64,000 bases of DNA from Paenibacillus sp. DCT19 (GCF_003268635.1 NZ_CP029639.1:3607501-3671500); one strand, 5' to 3'; positions 19,669-29,292 are shown, counted from the first letter of the stretch. Notes: generated by a model not told the origin, from the letters alone. Program-made: numbers and translations.

Positions 19669-20628
19669 TTAAGCTTTGCGAAGCATTTGTCTCTCGCTTA
19701 GCTGTGAAATCATATCCTTCGTCATGGCCTTCAAGTCGTAGCAGGCATGAAATCCCCATTCTGTTTTCGCTGCCGTTGCATCTATGGAATGTGGCCAGCT
19801 ATCCGCAATTGCCTGTCTCTTCGGATCAACATCATAATCGAGAATAAAGCCGGGGATCTCTTCCCGAATCGCTGCAGCGATCGCCTCCGGATCTACACTC
19901 ATAGCGGTGACATTAAATGAGTTTCTGTGCTTCAACCGGGATGAATCCGCTTCCATTAAATTGATGATAGAATTCAGGGCATCTGGCATATACATCATAT
20001 CCATGTTTGAGTCTTTGGCGATATACGACGTATACCGGCCAGCCGATACGGCTGCGTAGTAAATTTCCACTGCGTAATCCGTCGTTCCTCCGCCAGGAGG
20101 CGTTATATAAGATATCAAACCCGGGAATCGCAATCCCCTAGTATCCAGGCCGTATTTGTGAAAATAATAATCGCAAAGCAGTTCGCCAGACACCTTGCTC
20201 ACGCCGTACATCGTATTAGGCCTCTGGATCGTATCCTGCGGGGTATTGTCTTTGGGAGTCGAAGAACCAAAAGATCCAATCGAGCTTGGAGTAAAAAATT
20301 GGCAACCGAGTGCTCTAGATATTTCAAGTGCATTCATCAATCCGCCCATATTCAGATTCCAGGCAAGCAACGGTTTCTCCTCTGCGGTAGCCGACAGTAG
20401 TGCAGCCAAATGCATGACAGTATCCACTTCGTACCGCTTGGCAATTTCAAACATCGCCTTATCATTCGTCACATCCAGCAGCTCGAATGGCCCGGATCGG
20501 GTAATTTCGTGAGCTGATGACCTGAGATCCGTAGCAACTACCTGATCCGCACCATAAATCTCTCGTAATCTAATAACTAACTCAGAACCGATTTGGCCCA
20601 GTGCTCCGGTCACCAATATCTTTTTCAT
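19669..20628 (-). CDS. tdh: L-threonine 3-dehydrogenase, extended SDR (epimerase) type
   Basis: 319 residues. Extended SDR: VTGALGQIGSEL cofactor loop, LAALLSATAEEKP, SSIGSFG, and YGVSK catalytic Tyr/Lys. The P-x-T-x-YGVSK and SYITPPGGGTTDYAVE stretches are typical of NAD-dependent threonine dehydrogenases of the GalE-like family rather than UDP-sugar epimerases. It makes 2-amino-3-ketobutyrate, the substrate of the kbl product encoded 37 nt upstream. The pairing strongly supports the assignment. Confidence 0.9.
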   Translation of the reverse strand: MKKILVTGALGQIGSELVIRLREIYGADQVVATDLRSSAHEITRSGPFELLDVTNDKAMFEIAKRYEVDTVMHLAALLSATAEEKPLLAWNLNMGGLMNALEISRALGCQFFTPSSIGSFGSSTPKDNTPQDTIQRPNTMYGVSKVSGELLCDYYFHKYGLDTRGLRFPGLISYITPPGGGTTDYAVEIYYAAVSAGRYTSYIAKDSNMDMMYMPDALNSIINLMEADSSRLKHRNSFNVTAMSVDPEAIAAAIREEIPGFILDYDVDPKRQAIADSWPHSIDATAAKTEWGFHACYDLKAMTKDMISQLSERQMLRKA

Positions 20629-20665
20629 AAGACATTCCTCCCGAAATAGACTCCCGTAGGTGCAA

Positions 20666-21856
20666 CTAAATCAGCTTCATTTCTTTGCCAACTTTCTCGT
20701 AAACGGAGATCACCTGACCCAGCATCTCCTTGGAATGAACAGCTGTCGGCATGTTGCGTATTCTTCCGGTTCCTTTCGGAACCGTGGGAAAAAGGATAGC
20801 CTTGGCATAAACGCCTTCCTCATAGAGCCGTTTGCTGAACTGTTGGGTGGTTACTTCATCGCCAATGATACAAGGCGTGATCGGCGTTTCGCTTTGGCCT
20901 ACATCATATCCAAGCCGGCTTAAGCCATTTTTCAAATAATTGCCGTTCTCCCACAGCTTCTCGATCAGTTCTTTGTCGTTCATCAAAATGCTGACAGAAG
21001 CACTACATGAAGCGATTACACCCGGAGGTAGCGATGTTGAGAACAAAAAAGGACGGCTTCTCAGCTTCAACCAATCGATCAGTTGTTTTTTTCCCGCCAC
21101 ATAACCGCCGACGACACCGATCGCCTTGGAAAGAGTACCAATCTGAAAGTCAATGCGGTCGGACAATCCAAAATGCTTCACGGTTCCTGCCCCTGCTCCG
21201 AGAACGCCCGAACCGTGGGCATCATCCACATAAGTAATCAGATCGAATTCTTCTGCTATTTTCACGATTTCGGGCAGCTTTGCGATATCACCATCCATGG
21301 AGAAAACCCCGTCGGTAATGACCATAATTTTAGTGTATTGACCGGATTCCTTGGCCTCTTTCGCCCGCTGTCTTAAATCATTCATATCTGAATGCTTAAA
21401 GCGAATCACCTTGGCTTTCGACAGGCGGCAACCATCAATAATTGAAGCGTGGTTCAGCTCATCTGATAAAATCGCATCATGCTGATCCATTACCGCAGAT
21501 ATAGCAGCCATATTACAGTTAAATCCCGATTGATACACGATAACGGCTTCCGTTTTTTTAAAACGAGCCAGTTTTTCTTCAAGCTCAATATGAATATCCA
21601 TCGTACCATTAATTGTTCTCACAGCCCCTGCGCCTGCCCCGTATGTCTGCGCTGCCTTAACTGAAGCATCAATCAGTCGGTAATCCGTTGCCAGTCCCAA
21701 ATAGTTATTAGAAGACAAGTTGATCAGGGACTTTCCGTCGATCCGAATAACAGGGCCATTTGCACCCTGCAGCGTATCGATGACGTTATATAGACCTTTG
21801 GTCTTAAGATCTTCGATGTTCGAATCTAAAAATTGATCCAACGCTTGACTTGACAT
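20666..21856 (-). CDS. kbl: Glycine C-acetyltransferase (2-amino-3-ketobutyrate CoA ligase)
   Basis: 396-residue PLP enzyme of the alpha-oxoamine synthase family. [42 protein letters not shown], and the PLP Lys in [16 protein letters not shown] are visible. It splits aminoketobutyrate with CoA to glycine and acetyl-CoA. First gene of the threonine catabolic operon with tdh; GAGGGAAT RBS. Confidence 0.92.
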   Translation of the reverse strand: MSSQALDQFLDSNIEDLKTKGLYNVIDTLQGANGPVIRIDGKSLINLSSNNYLGLATDYRLIDASVKAAQTYGAGAGAVRTINGTMDIHIELEEKLARFKKTEAVIVYQSGFNCNMAAISAVMDQHDAILSDELNHASIIDGCRLSKAKVIRFKHSDMNDLRQRAKEAKESGQYTKIMVITDGVFSMDGDIAKLPEIVKIAEEFDLITYVDDAHGSGVLGAGAGTVKHFGLSDRIDFQIGTLSKAIGVVGGYVAGKKQLIDWLKLRSRPFLFSTSLPPGVIASCSASVSILMNDKELIEKLWENGNYLKNGLSRLGYDVGQSETPITPCIIGDEVTTQQFSKRLYEEGVYAKAILFPTVPKGTGRIRNMPTAVHSKEMLGQVISVYEKVGKEMKLI

Positions 21857-22380
21857 TCTATTCCCTCCTCGATATACGAATGTCCTTGTACAGGAGACGT
21901 GTTATCCCCATAAAAAACCTTGATATGAAAGGAGTTATACTGATTTCAATGTAGCATCTTTTTTACTCTTTGTACACATGTGGAGGACAAAAATAAAAAA
22001 TATCCGCAAATATACATAGCGATTGCTTCCCCCATTCCCGGAAACAATCGCTACTACGTTTTTATTTATATTCTATTTCTTATTCCTTTCCATGTTCTTG
22101 TTCCGCGACATTCGTCCCTGGAAAGATGTTCCGATGTTTACTATTGCATCTAGTACCTCATACACCCACAGCCAATTTGTTAGAAAACAAAGATAACTCG
22201 GGAAGTTCGCATCTATGTGGACTTTATGAAAGCTAAATGGAAGCTGATTTTTATATAATCTTCTTAGATATACATCTAATTGTTAAACGAACATTGCTCA
22301 ATAAGATATTGGATTAAAAAATCCCGACCTAGAGTCATCTAGATCGGGATTTAAGATTTCCCCCCAAAGATTTTACCGAT
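21857..22380. other. Intergenic region upstream of kbl
   Basis: 524 bp, no ORF. It holds the kbl promoter region, a plus-strand terminator-like hairpin TAGCGATTG/CAATCGCTA (22017-22053) followed by CTACGTTTTT, a family A repeat arm (22092-22110), the palindrome TTAGATATACATCTAA (22264-22279), and the ABC operon terminator (22319-22352). Confidence 0.55.
22319..22352 (-). terminator. Terminator of the HK-RR-ABC operon
   Basis: Stem AAATCCCGA/TCGGGATTT with partly paired interior; minus-strand T run (TTTTTTAATCC). Located 28 nt past the ABC gene stop. Confidence 0.82.
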
Positions 22381-24768
22381 TTACTCTGATCTTAAAGCAA
22401 TGACAGGATCCTTTTTGGTCGCTGCTCTAGCCGGAATCATTCCAGCAATTAACGTGAGAAGCATGCTTCCAATGATGAGAACCGCTGAATGGATAACTGT
22501 TAGTTGCGTAATGCCCTCAATGTTGAGCAGATTGGCGATAACGCTGTTGACAACCAAGGTCAGGAGATAAGAAATCACGATACCCAGCGTTCCAGCCACG
22601 AATCCAACGATTAACGTCTCCGCGTTAAACAGACGGGAAATGTCTTTTTTTCGTGCCCCGATGCTACGCAATATCCCAATTTCCTTGGTACGCTCCAATA
22701 CAGAGACATAGGTAATAATTCCGATCATAATGGTTGAGACGACGAGAGAAATTGCAGCAAAACCAATCAATACATACGATACTGTATCCAGCACCGTCTG
22801 AATGGCCGATCCGATCATCTCGGACATGTCCGTGTATACGATCTGATCCTTTTCCAATTTTCCATCATTATACGCGTCCAAGTATTGTTTAATTTCATCT
22901 TTGCTACTAAAATCTTTTGGATAAATGCTAATACTCGACGGTGTCGTGACGGCACCCAATGCTCTTAAGCGAGCATCCCTGGCCTGTTCATTGGCAAAAG
23001 GTGTATTCAAAACGACATCCCGATCAGAAGCCTGCTGAGCCAAGGAAATCGCCGATTCTGCAGAGTCGTTCACAATGTAATCTGTCAGCTTCGGTGTGTA
23101 CACTAATCCTTCAGACAAATAACCGCTGGATGATGCATTCCCGTCTTTCAGCCTCAGAATTCCAGTGATTGTCAATTCCATACCGATAGCATCCTCGTAC
23201 AATGAAGAATACGTTTCAGCCGTTGCCGGAGCAAAAATGCCATTCTCTTTTTCGGTATAAAAGCTGTCGTTCTGAACGACCTTCAACATTTTCTTGCCGA
23301 TAAAATCGCTAAGTTTATACTCTTCCTCATCTAAAAAGATACCCAATTTCTCGAAAAATGCTCTATCCAATCGATTGTAAGAATCTACAACGATGGCTAC
23401 TTCATTTGCCGCCGTCGGGTAACGGCTATCCTCGCCAATCAAATCATAAAGAGACGTGATGAATTCTTTGTTTTCCGGAAGCTCTTGCCAATACGTTGAC
23501 GCTGATCCGAACCCGGGTGGCATTTCAGGCGAAGGAGTCGCTGCTGTCTCGAATTTCACGACATCCTTGTCCCCTTTGGCCAATACATTCATGTTGACGT
23601 CACGCCCAAAGGATACCGCATTTACAGCGTCTGGTAGTGCTTGTCCGATGTTGGCGATATATTCGAAATAATCTGTAGTTAATACGTTGGTATGTTGTTG
23701 TGTGTTAGCAGCGCTGTCGTGTGAATAAAGAACATCGCCGCTTGGGAACTCGTCATCTTCCCCATCGTTGTCTCCTGTGAGGAAACTGCCTGCCTGATCC
23801 GGCGGGCCTTCAATTTGTTGTACATTTTCGGAAATGGTCAGTGGGAATCCAGCCAGCGTTTCGGATTGCATTTTAGATATGTAATTGGATAAGCCCGTAG
23901 ATAGAGCTAACACAAGAGCAACGCCGATAATTCCGATACTACCTGCAAACGAAGTGATGAGTGTCCGTCCTTTTTTCGTCAGCAAGTTTTTAAAAGATAA
24001 CGAAGCCGCCGTCATCAGCGACATTGAGGTTTGGCTCAAGCTAAGCTTTTCTCCTCCGGACGGGCTCAGCTGTCCATTTTTGTCGTTCAACATCGGATTA
24101 CTGTCCGACTGTACTTCACCGTCTCGCAGATGAATGATTCTGCTGCTATATTCTTCAGCCAAGTCGGCGTTGTGGGTGACCATGATAACTAATTTTGTTG
24201 TGGAAATGTCTTTGAGGATCTCCATGACTTGAACGCTGGTTTGACTATCGAGTGCGCCGGTTGGTTCGTCAGCCAAAATAATGTCCGGATCGTTGACCAA
24301 TGCCCTAGCAATGGCAACCCTCTGCATCTGTCCGCCTGACAATTGATTCGGTCTTTTGTCCAACTTGCTTCCAAGACCAACAGATTCCAAAGCTACTTTG
24401 GCTTTTTGTTTTCGTTCCGAAACAGATACACCAGACAAGGTCATGGCAATTTCCACATTTTGCAGAATTGTTTGGTGAGCGATCAGATTATAATTTTGAA
24501 ACACAAACCCGATGGAATGGTTGCGGTAAGCATCCCAATCTCGATCTTTGAAATGTTTGGTCGATCGCCCGCCAAGCGAAAGATCCCCTTCATCGTAACG
24601 ATCCAGTCCGCCCACGATGTTAAGCAGCGTTGTTTTGCCGCAACCTGAAGGCCCCAGAATCGAAACAAATTCGCTTTCTCTAAATTCCAAGGATATCCCC
24701 TTTAACGCCTGTACGGTCTCACCGCTGTGGTATGATTTCTTGATGTCTGTTAGCCTTAACTTGCTCAA
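22381..24768 (-). CDS. ABC transporter, fused ATPase-FtsX-like permease (MacB type)
   Basis: 795 residues. N-terminal ATPase: Walker A GPSGCGKTTLL, Q-loop VFQNYNLI, signature LSGGQMQRVAIARAL, Walker B IILADEPTGALDS. Then a first membrane segment, a roughly 350-residue extracellular MacB-like domain, and three C-terminal FtsX segments (ISLVVSTIMIGIITYVSVLE; ERTKEIGILRSIGARKKDI). TTG 24768 is preferred as start (GGGGGAAG 5 nt upstream); the open frame continues to 24867 without RBS. Behind a histidine kinase and response regulator, a layout typical of antimicrobial-peptide or envelope-stress modules. Substrate unknown. Confidence 0.88.
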   Translation of the reverse strand: MSKLRLTDIKKSYHSGETVQALKGISLEFRESEFVSILGPSGCGKTTLLNIVGGLDRYDEGDLSLGGRSTKHFKDRDWDAYRNHSIGFVFQNYNLIAHQTILQNVEIAMTLSGVSVSERKQKAKVALESVGLGSKLDKRPNQLSGGQMQRVAIARALVNDPDIILADEPTGALDSQTSVQVMEILKDISTTKLVIMVTHNADLAEEYSSRIIHLRDGEVQSDSNPMLNDKNGQLSPSGGEKLSLSQTSMSLMTAASLSFKNLLTKKGRTLITSFAGSIGIIGVALVLALSTGLSNYISKMQSETLAGFPLTISENVQQIEGPPDQAGSFLTGDNDGEDDEFPSGDVLYSHDSAANTQQHTNVLTTDYFEYIANIGQALPDAVNAVSFGRDVNMNVLAKGDKDVVKFETAATPSPEMPPGFGSASTYWQELPENKEFITSLYDLIGEDSRYPTAANEVAIVVDSYNRLDRAFFEKLGIFLDEEEYKLSDFIGKKMLKVVQNDSFYTEKENGIFAPATAETYSSLYEDAIGMELTITGILRLKDGNASSSGYLSEGLVYTPKLTDYIVNDSAESAISLAQQASDRDVVLNTPFANEQARDARLRALGAVTTPSSISIYPKDFSSKDEIKQYLDAYNDGKLEKDQIVYTDMSEMIGSAIQTVLDTVSYVLIGFAAISLVVSTIMIGIITYVSVLERTKEIGILRSIGARKKDISRLFNAETLIVGFVAGTLGIVISYLLTLVVNSVIANLLNIEGITQLTVIHSAVLIIGSMLLTLIAGMIPARAATKKDPVIALRSE

Positions 24769-24872
24769 TAGGACTTCCCCCTTCATTTGATGTCTAAACC
24801 CCATGATAACAGCAGAATCTAAACTGACAGGGAGAAAGAGTTTAATAAAAGGTAAACCAATGTTCAAAACTC

Positions 24873-25559
24873 CTATAACCTGAATCGATAACCTGCACCC
24901 CAGATGGTCTGAATGTAAGTAGGGTTCTGAGGGTCTTGTTCAATCTTTTCGCGCAGCCGATTAATGTGTACGGCAACCGTCTTGAGATCGCCAATCGCAT
25001 CCATCCCCCATATTCGTTCGTACAACTGTTCTTTACTGAACACGATGTCTGGATTCGAAACCAGGAACAATAACAACTCAAATTCTTTGTTTTTGAACTC
25101 AACCTCCTGCTGATATACAAAAACCCGATGCGTTAACTTGTTGATGCGAATGGGACCCACTTCGACTTCACGAGCGTGCTTGGTTCCTCCATCAGTTAAA
25201 CGGTCATATTGGGACAAGTTGGCCTTTACGCGGGCAATCAATTCCGTTGGCGAAAACGGCTTGGCAATGTAATCGTCCGCGCCTAGACCGAGCCCACGCA
25301 CCTTGTCCGATACTTCATTTTTGGCCGTAACCATGATAATGGGAATATTAGTCTTTTCGCGGATGGCTCTGCACAAGTCATATCCAGACATGCCGGGTAG
25401 CATGAGATCTAGAAGAATCAGGTCATACTCTCCAGAAGCCAGGAGCAGGCCCTCACGCCCGTCGGTCGCAATGCTTGTTTCAAACCCTTCAATCTCCAAA
25501 AAATCCCGCTCAATTTCGGCAATAGCCATATCGTCTTCAATGATCAAGATTTTTTTCAT
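24873..25559 (-). CDS. OmpR-family response regulator
   Basis: 228 residues. Receiver with EDD pocket, phospho-Asp in LILLDLMLPGMSGYDL, Lys in YIAKPFSP; C-terminal winged helix (HRVFVYQQEVEFKNKEFELL, ERIWGMDAIGDLKTVAVHIN). Start lies 23 nt inside the upstream kinase gene. Probably controls the ABC transporter and its own operon through the GTTTAC direct repeats at 27046-27084. Confidence 0.92.
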   Translation of the reverse strand: MKKILIIEDDMAIAEIERDFLEIEGFETSIATDGREGLLLASGEYDLILLDLMLPGMSGYDLCRAIREKTNIPIIMVTAKNEVSDKVRGLGLGADDYIAKPFSPTELIARVKANLSQYDRLTDGGTKHAREVEVGPIRINKLTHRVFVYQQEVEFKNKEFELLLFLVSNPDIVFSKEQLYERIWGMDAIGDLKTVAVHINRLREKIEQDPQNPTYIQTIWGAGYRFRL

Positions 25560-26994
25560 AGTTCTCTCCTTTTGCGCTCTTATATTTGGGAATCGTTATG
25601 ATCACCGAAAGTCCGCCTGTTGGCGCAAGTTCCGCATGAATGCGCCCACTTAACCGTTCGATCACTTTGCTAGAGATGGCCAAGCCCAAGCCGCTGCCCA
25701 AATCAGGTCTTTTCCGTGATGCATCGCTGCGGTAGAACACGTTAAATAACTTGTCCAACTCTAGAGCAGATACCCCAGGGCCATTGTCCATCAAACGGAT
25801 CTCCACCCATTGCTCATCCTCTATACAAGTGACGGTAACGTCGACATGCTCTTTGTCTTTATACTTGAGGCTATTCTCCAGAACATTTTGAATCACATTG
25901 CGGAATTGCACCACATCAATCAGTATCTCAGCATGCGGGAACTGCTGTCCATAGTACAAATTTAGCCCTTTGGGCCTGTATTCAGCTTCAAAAGTTGTCA
26001 TGGTTCTTTTCATTTCCACGCTAATGTCCACAAGCTCCAGGTACAGCGGAAAATCTCCGATATCCAGTTTGGAGAATAAGAAAAGCTGGTTAATGATGTG
26101 TTCAAGACTTGCCGTTTTGGCCTTTATCGTATCAAAATATTTCAATTTCATCTGTGGGGTAGTCGCTACACCTTTCTCCAAACCTTCAAGGTAAGCTTTG
26201 ATAGACGTTAACGGTGTCCGTAAGTCATGCGAAATACCCGCGATTAGCTCCCTGCGGTTAATTTCGTTTTCCGTCCGTTCTTCGACCATATAGGACAACC
26301 GCTCTGCCATTTCATTAAATTCTGTGCACACGGAAGCAAACTCATCCTGTTTATCATATAATATCCGATATTTTAAATTTCCGTCTCGAAGCTGATGCAC
26401 GCCTTCCACGATGATCTGTATTGGATGCATGATGCTACGGAAAACAAACTTGGTAAGTGCCCAGTTCGTCACAATGGCTACGATGATGAGGATTGTTAAC
26501 ATCAAGGTGCCAGCGTAGATCCTTTTATCAAAGGTATCATGGTTATTGACCGTAAAATTAGAATCGCTCAATACAAGTGTGTATTCCCCTGCTTCAGCCC
26601 GGTAAACAGCGAGCTCGTCGGTCACGATAATCACGTTAGATTGGGAAAAGTCCATATCAGGCATCATTCCTTCATACAATGACACTGGATAAACCTGCTG
26701 ATGGCCTTGATACAGGGTTAAGTTCATTCCCGTTCCCTCGTTCTGACGATTGAATTCGTCAATATCGGACTGAATGCGTTTCTCGCTAGTGGCAGATTTT
26801 TGTTTGAGGGCTATTTCTTCGACCTTTTCCATACGTTTCGCAAAGAGTTCTCCAACGTTCAACGGAGGTTTCTCGCGAATTCCCGTAATACCTGTGTAAA
26901 TTAACATTAGGCAAATACTGGTTAAGATCAAAAGCAAGACTGGCATCACCAACATCAGGAAGTTGGAAATGTAGAGTCGGCGTTTTACGCTCAT
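25537..26994 (-). CDS. Sensor histidine kinase
   Basis: 485 residues. Two membrane segments (about residues 12-36 and 163-185) enclose an extracellular sensor region; HAMP, then phospho-His in GISHDLRTPLTSIKAYLEGL, and the N, G1 and G2 boxes (NVLENSLKY, DNGPGV, GSGLGLAI). First gene of the HK-RR-ABC operon. The medium-size extracellular domain means it does not belong to the BceS intramembrane-sensing type. Confidence 0.92.
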   Translation of the reverse strand: MSVKRRLYISNFLMLVMPVLLLILTSICLMLIYTGITGIREKPPLNVGELFAKRMEKVEEIALKQKSATSEKRIQSDIDEFNRQNEGTGMNLTLYQGHQQVYPVSLYEGMMPDMDFSQSNVIIVTDELAVYRAEAGEYTLVLSDSNFTVNNHDTFDKRIYAGTLMLTILIIVAIVTNWALTKFVFRSIMHPIQIIVEGVHQLRDGNLKYRILYDKQDEFASVCTEFNEMAERLSYMVEERTENEINRRELIAGISHDLRTPLTSIKAYLEGLEKGVATTPQMKLKYFDTIKAKTASLEHIINQLFLFSKLDIGDFPLYLELVDISVEMKRTMTTFEAEYRPKGLNLYYGQQFPHAEILIDVVQFRNVIQNVLENSLKYKDKEHVDVTVTCIEDEQWVEIRLMDNGPGVSALELDKLFNVFYRSDASRKRPDLGSGLGLAISSKVIERLSGRIHAELAPTGGLSVIITIPKYKSAKGENYEKNLDH

Positions 26995-27029
26995 GTTTTA
27001 TTCATCTTCCTCTCACGAAAGGTATGTAC

Positions 27030-27084
27030 ATTATAATGTTAAATGGTAAACCGTTCGGGAACGAAACGTAAACTAACGGTAAAC
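27030..27084 (-). promoter_or_regulatory. Promoter with direct repeats for an OmpR-type regulator
   Basis: Minus-strand GTTTAC occurs at 27079-27084, 27068-27073 and 27046-27051: spacings of 11 and 22 bp, that is one and two helix turns. A -10 TATAAT is at 27030-27035. The layout fits autoregulation by the operon's response regulator. Confidence 0.55.
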
Positions 27085-27160
27085 TGCATTAATTCATCTA
27101 TCTTAACATCACTCGGACATATAAAATCCATGATCTTTGTGATAACTCCACAAAGAGATT

Positions 27161-27235
27161 TTAGTTGAATAAAAAACAGCCGATCACTATGGCCGGTTGT
27201 GTCCTTGTTCGTATTGAACTATCGTTTCCTATTAA
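27161..27235. repeat. Hairpin repeat, family B, copy 2
   Basis: TTAGTTGAAT, A-rich stretch, an imperfect stem (ACAGCCG...GCCGGTTGT), then GTATTGAACTATCGTTTCC (27211-27229), a 19-mer identical to 13367-13385. Same order and spacing as copy 1. Confidence 0.6.
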
Positions 27236-27270
27236 GTGGCTGTACTGTATGAAGACAATTCAGCTTGGGA

Positions 27271-27347
27271 CAAGAACTTGGTTCCTTAAAACAAAAAAGC
27301 CGCTATAGTAGCGACTTTGAATGGGAATATGTTCTTGTCCCTCGACA
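27271..27347. repeat. Hairpin repeat, family A, copy 2
   Basis: Terminal inverted repeat GGGACAAGAAC (27267-27277)/GTTCTTGTCCC (27331-27341), central stem AAGCCGCTA/TAGCGACTT. Closely matches 17467-17542. The hairpin core resembles a terminator in both orientations. Confidence 0.7.
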
Positions 27348-27435
27348 TGAATAAAGCTCACCTTCTCCCCCATTAGTATCCTTAACTGCTAAGCATTCCA
27401 TACTGAACGATTCATTCCCCTTTTACACTCTAACA

Positions 27436-27449
27436 AGAACGTACGTTTG
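27436..27449. promoter_or_regulatory. LexA-like SOS box
   Basis: AGAACGTACGTTTG fits the Bacillus LexA consensus CGAACRNRYGTTYC at 12 of 14 positions, with a perfect AACGTACGTT core. About 113 bp before the YcaQ-like start. Suggests damage-inducible expression. Confidence 0.5.
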
Positions 27450-27561
27450 TTTTTTTCTTTTCTTTGGAGCATATATTTTGTATGATAATATGATAAAAAA
27501 GAAGTGAATAATAGATGAGGAGTTTGGATATATCGACATTAGACTATAGGTAGGTGCAAAC

Positions 27562-28749
27562 ATGATCCAATTAACAAACCGCCAGGCACGACAATTTCTG
27601 TTGTTGAAGCATGGACTTTTGGGCGAATATAAATTTACTGATAAGCAGGGCGTATTGGACTTTGTTAGGCAGGTCGGCTGCATTCAATACGACCCCATTG
27701 ATATTTGTGGAAAAAATGCCGAATTAGTGCTACAGTCGCGAATCGAGGGATTTACCAAGGAAATGCTCGCCGATTTGCTATATGAGGATAGAAGCCTTAT
27801 CGATTATCCAGACAAGAACCTGGCCATTATCTCTGTAGAAGACTGGCCGTATTTTGAGCGATACAGGCAAGCTGCCCGACAACATGGTGAGCGCTATCCC
27901 GAAATGCAAGCGTTGACAGCGCAAGTACGGGCTCATATCCAAAATCACGGTGCACTAAGTTCGGATGATTTAAAATTGGATGGCGATTTCTCTTGGCAAT
28001 CGGCTATCCACTGGAGCGGTGGAAACAATTCATCTAGATCGGCGCTGGAACAGATGTATTCAACGGGCGAGTTGATTATCCATCATAAAAAAGGAACGCG
28101 TAAATATTATGATATAGCCAAGAAATACATACAGCCAAATCTGCTAAATGCATCAGAGCCACTGGAGAATGAGCTGGAGCATTATAAGTGGCGGGTACTG
28201 CGTCGAATCGGCTCTGTTGGTCTCTTATGGAATCGCGCGTCAGATGCATGGCTGAATATATGGGGGTTGAAAGCAGCACAGCGTACCGAGGTTTTTCGCC
28301 AGCTATTACACGAAGCTCGCATTGTTGCTGTTGCCGTGGAACAAATGAAGGATACGTTGTACTGCCTCGCGGAGGATTTACCGCTTATAGAAGCCGTGTT
28401 ACAAAATCAGGAGTCGAAATTGCGTTGCGAGCTTATCGCCCCTTTAGATAATTTCATGTGGGACAGAAAACTTATCAACGAATTGTTTGGCTTCAATTAT
28501 ACCTGGGAGATTTACACGCCTGCAATTAAACGAAAATTCGGCTATTATGTGCTGCCTCTATTGTATGGAGAAAGCTTCATTGGACGAGCCGAGATAATCG
28601 TGGAGAGAAAAACTGGAACGCTCGTTCTTAAAAACATTTGGTATGAGAATAGTGTGAAACCAACAACGCAATTGCGAACATCCTTGAACAGTTGTCTCCA
28701 AAAGTTTGCAATATTCAACGGGTGTGAGACGATCTCGGCAGAGCTGTAA
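27562..28749 (+). CDS. YcaQ/AlkX-like winged-helix DNA glycosylase family protein
   Basis: 395 residues of the HTH_42 family. N-terminal RQARQFLLLKHGLLG, the QxD motif in VGCIQYDPIDICGKNAELVL (QYD, the catalytic pair of YcaQ-type crosslink glycosylases), and the conserved end LIAPLDNFMWDRKLINELFG, YTWEIYTPAIKRKFGYYVLP, GRAEI. Family members remove bulky or crosslinked purine adducts. The upstream LexA-like box agrees with a repair role. Monocistronic on the plus strand. Family is firm; activity is by homology. Confidence 0.85.
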   Translation: MIQLTNRQARQFLLLKHGLLGEYKFTDKQGVLDFVRQVGCIQYDPIDICGKNAELVLQSRIEGFTKEMLADLLYEDRSLIDYPDKNLAIISVEDWPYFERYRQAARQHGERYPEMQALTAQVRAHIQNHGALSSDDLKLDGDFSWQSAIHWSGGNNSSRSALEQMYSTGELIIHHKKGTRKYYDIAKKYIQPNLLNASEPLENELEHYKWRVLRRIGSVGLLWNRASDAWLNIWGLKAAQRTEVFRQLLHEARIVAVAVEQMKDTLYCLAEDLPLIEAVLQNQESKLRCELIAPLDNFMWDRKLINELFGFNYTWEIYTPAIKRKFGYYVLPLLYGESFIGRAEIIVERKTGTLVLKNIWYENSVKPTTQLRTSLNSCLQKFAIFNGCETISAEL

Positions 28750-28804
28750 CTCTAATAAACCCACTCGGTAATCTGACCATGTCATACCCGCAGTCTCATA
28801 ATGA

Positions 28805-29257
28805 CTAGTGTTTCTGCATCGCCCGACTTAGATTTAGCTGCTTAGGTATGTTTTCGGAGATGTTGTCTTGCACTTCAGTCGTCCAATCTCGTCGATATCT
28901 TCCCTTCTCTAACTTCTTATCAATAAAATCAACGACCTGTTGCAGAGAAATGATTTGCCCCATAATATTTTCCCGGTGCCTTTTGAATAGTTCCACTAAC
29001 TCAGGATATTCTGCGGGATCAGCATCGGAGGAGACCCCTAGAAATGGACGTATTTCATCCAGCGACATTCCCGTTTTTTTCAGACAAGATAATAGACTAA
29101 TCATATCAATATCCTCTTGACCGTAAACACGATGCCCGTTACCCTTCCGTTCAGCCCGTGGGAGTAGCGAAATCTTTTCATAGTATCGAATCGTATCTTC
29201 AGATATGCCCGTATGTATGGCAATTTGTTTTATCGTATAAGTCTGAATTTTCTTCAT
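28805..29257 (-). CDS. MerR-family regulator
   Basis: 150 residues. MerR HTH and wing: YTIKQIAIHTGISEDTIRYY, EKISLLPRAERKGNGHRVYG, then the dimerisation helix. No Cys cluster typical of metal sensors, so probably the AdhR-like aldehyde/electrophile class. Divergent from an SDR gene; both promoters carry MerR-type 19-bp spacers. Confidence 0.88.
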   Translation of the reverse strand: MKKIQTYTIKQIAIHTGISEDTIRYYEKISLLPRAERKGNGHRVYGQEDIDMISLLSCLKKTGMSLDEIRPFLGVSSDADPAEYPELVELFKRHRENIMGQIISLQQVVDFIDKKLEKGRYRRDWTTEVQDNISENIPKQLNLSRAMQKH

Positions 29258-29292
29258 CCGATCTCCTTCCGTAACGATTGGGTTTATTTCGC

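Larger units (their letters stand above)
26995..27561. other. Intergenic region with two hairpin repeats and regulatory boxes
   Basis: 567 bp between divergent genes. From left: kinase promoter with GTTTAC direct repeats, family B repeat (27161-27235), family A repeat (27271-27347), LexA-like box (27436-27449), and an AT-rich promoter area before the YcaQ-like gene. Confidence 0.6.

Noticed and set aside
27423..27683. 86-codon minus-strand ORF over the start of the YcaQ-like gene
   Set aside because: Overlaps the true gene antisense, has no RBS and no family features; a shadow frame.
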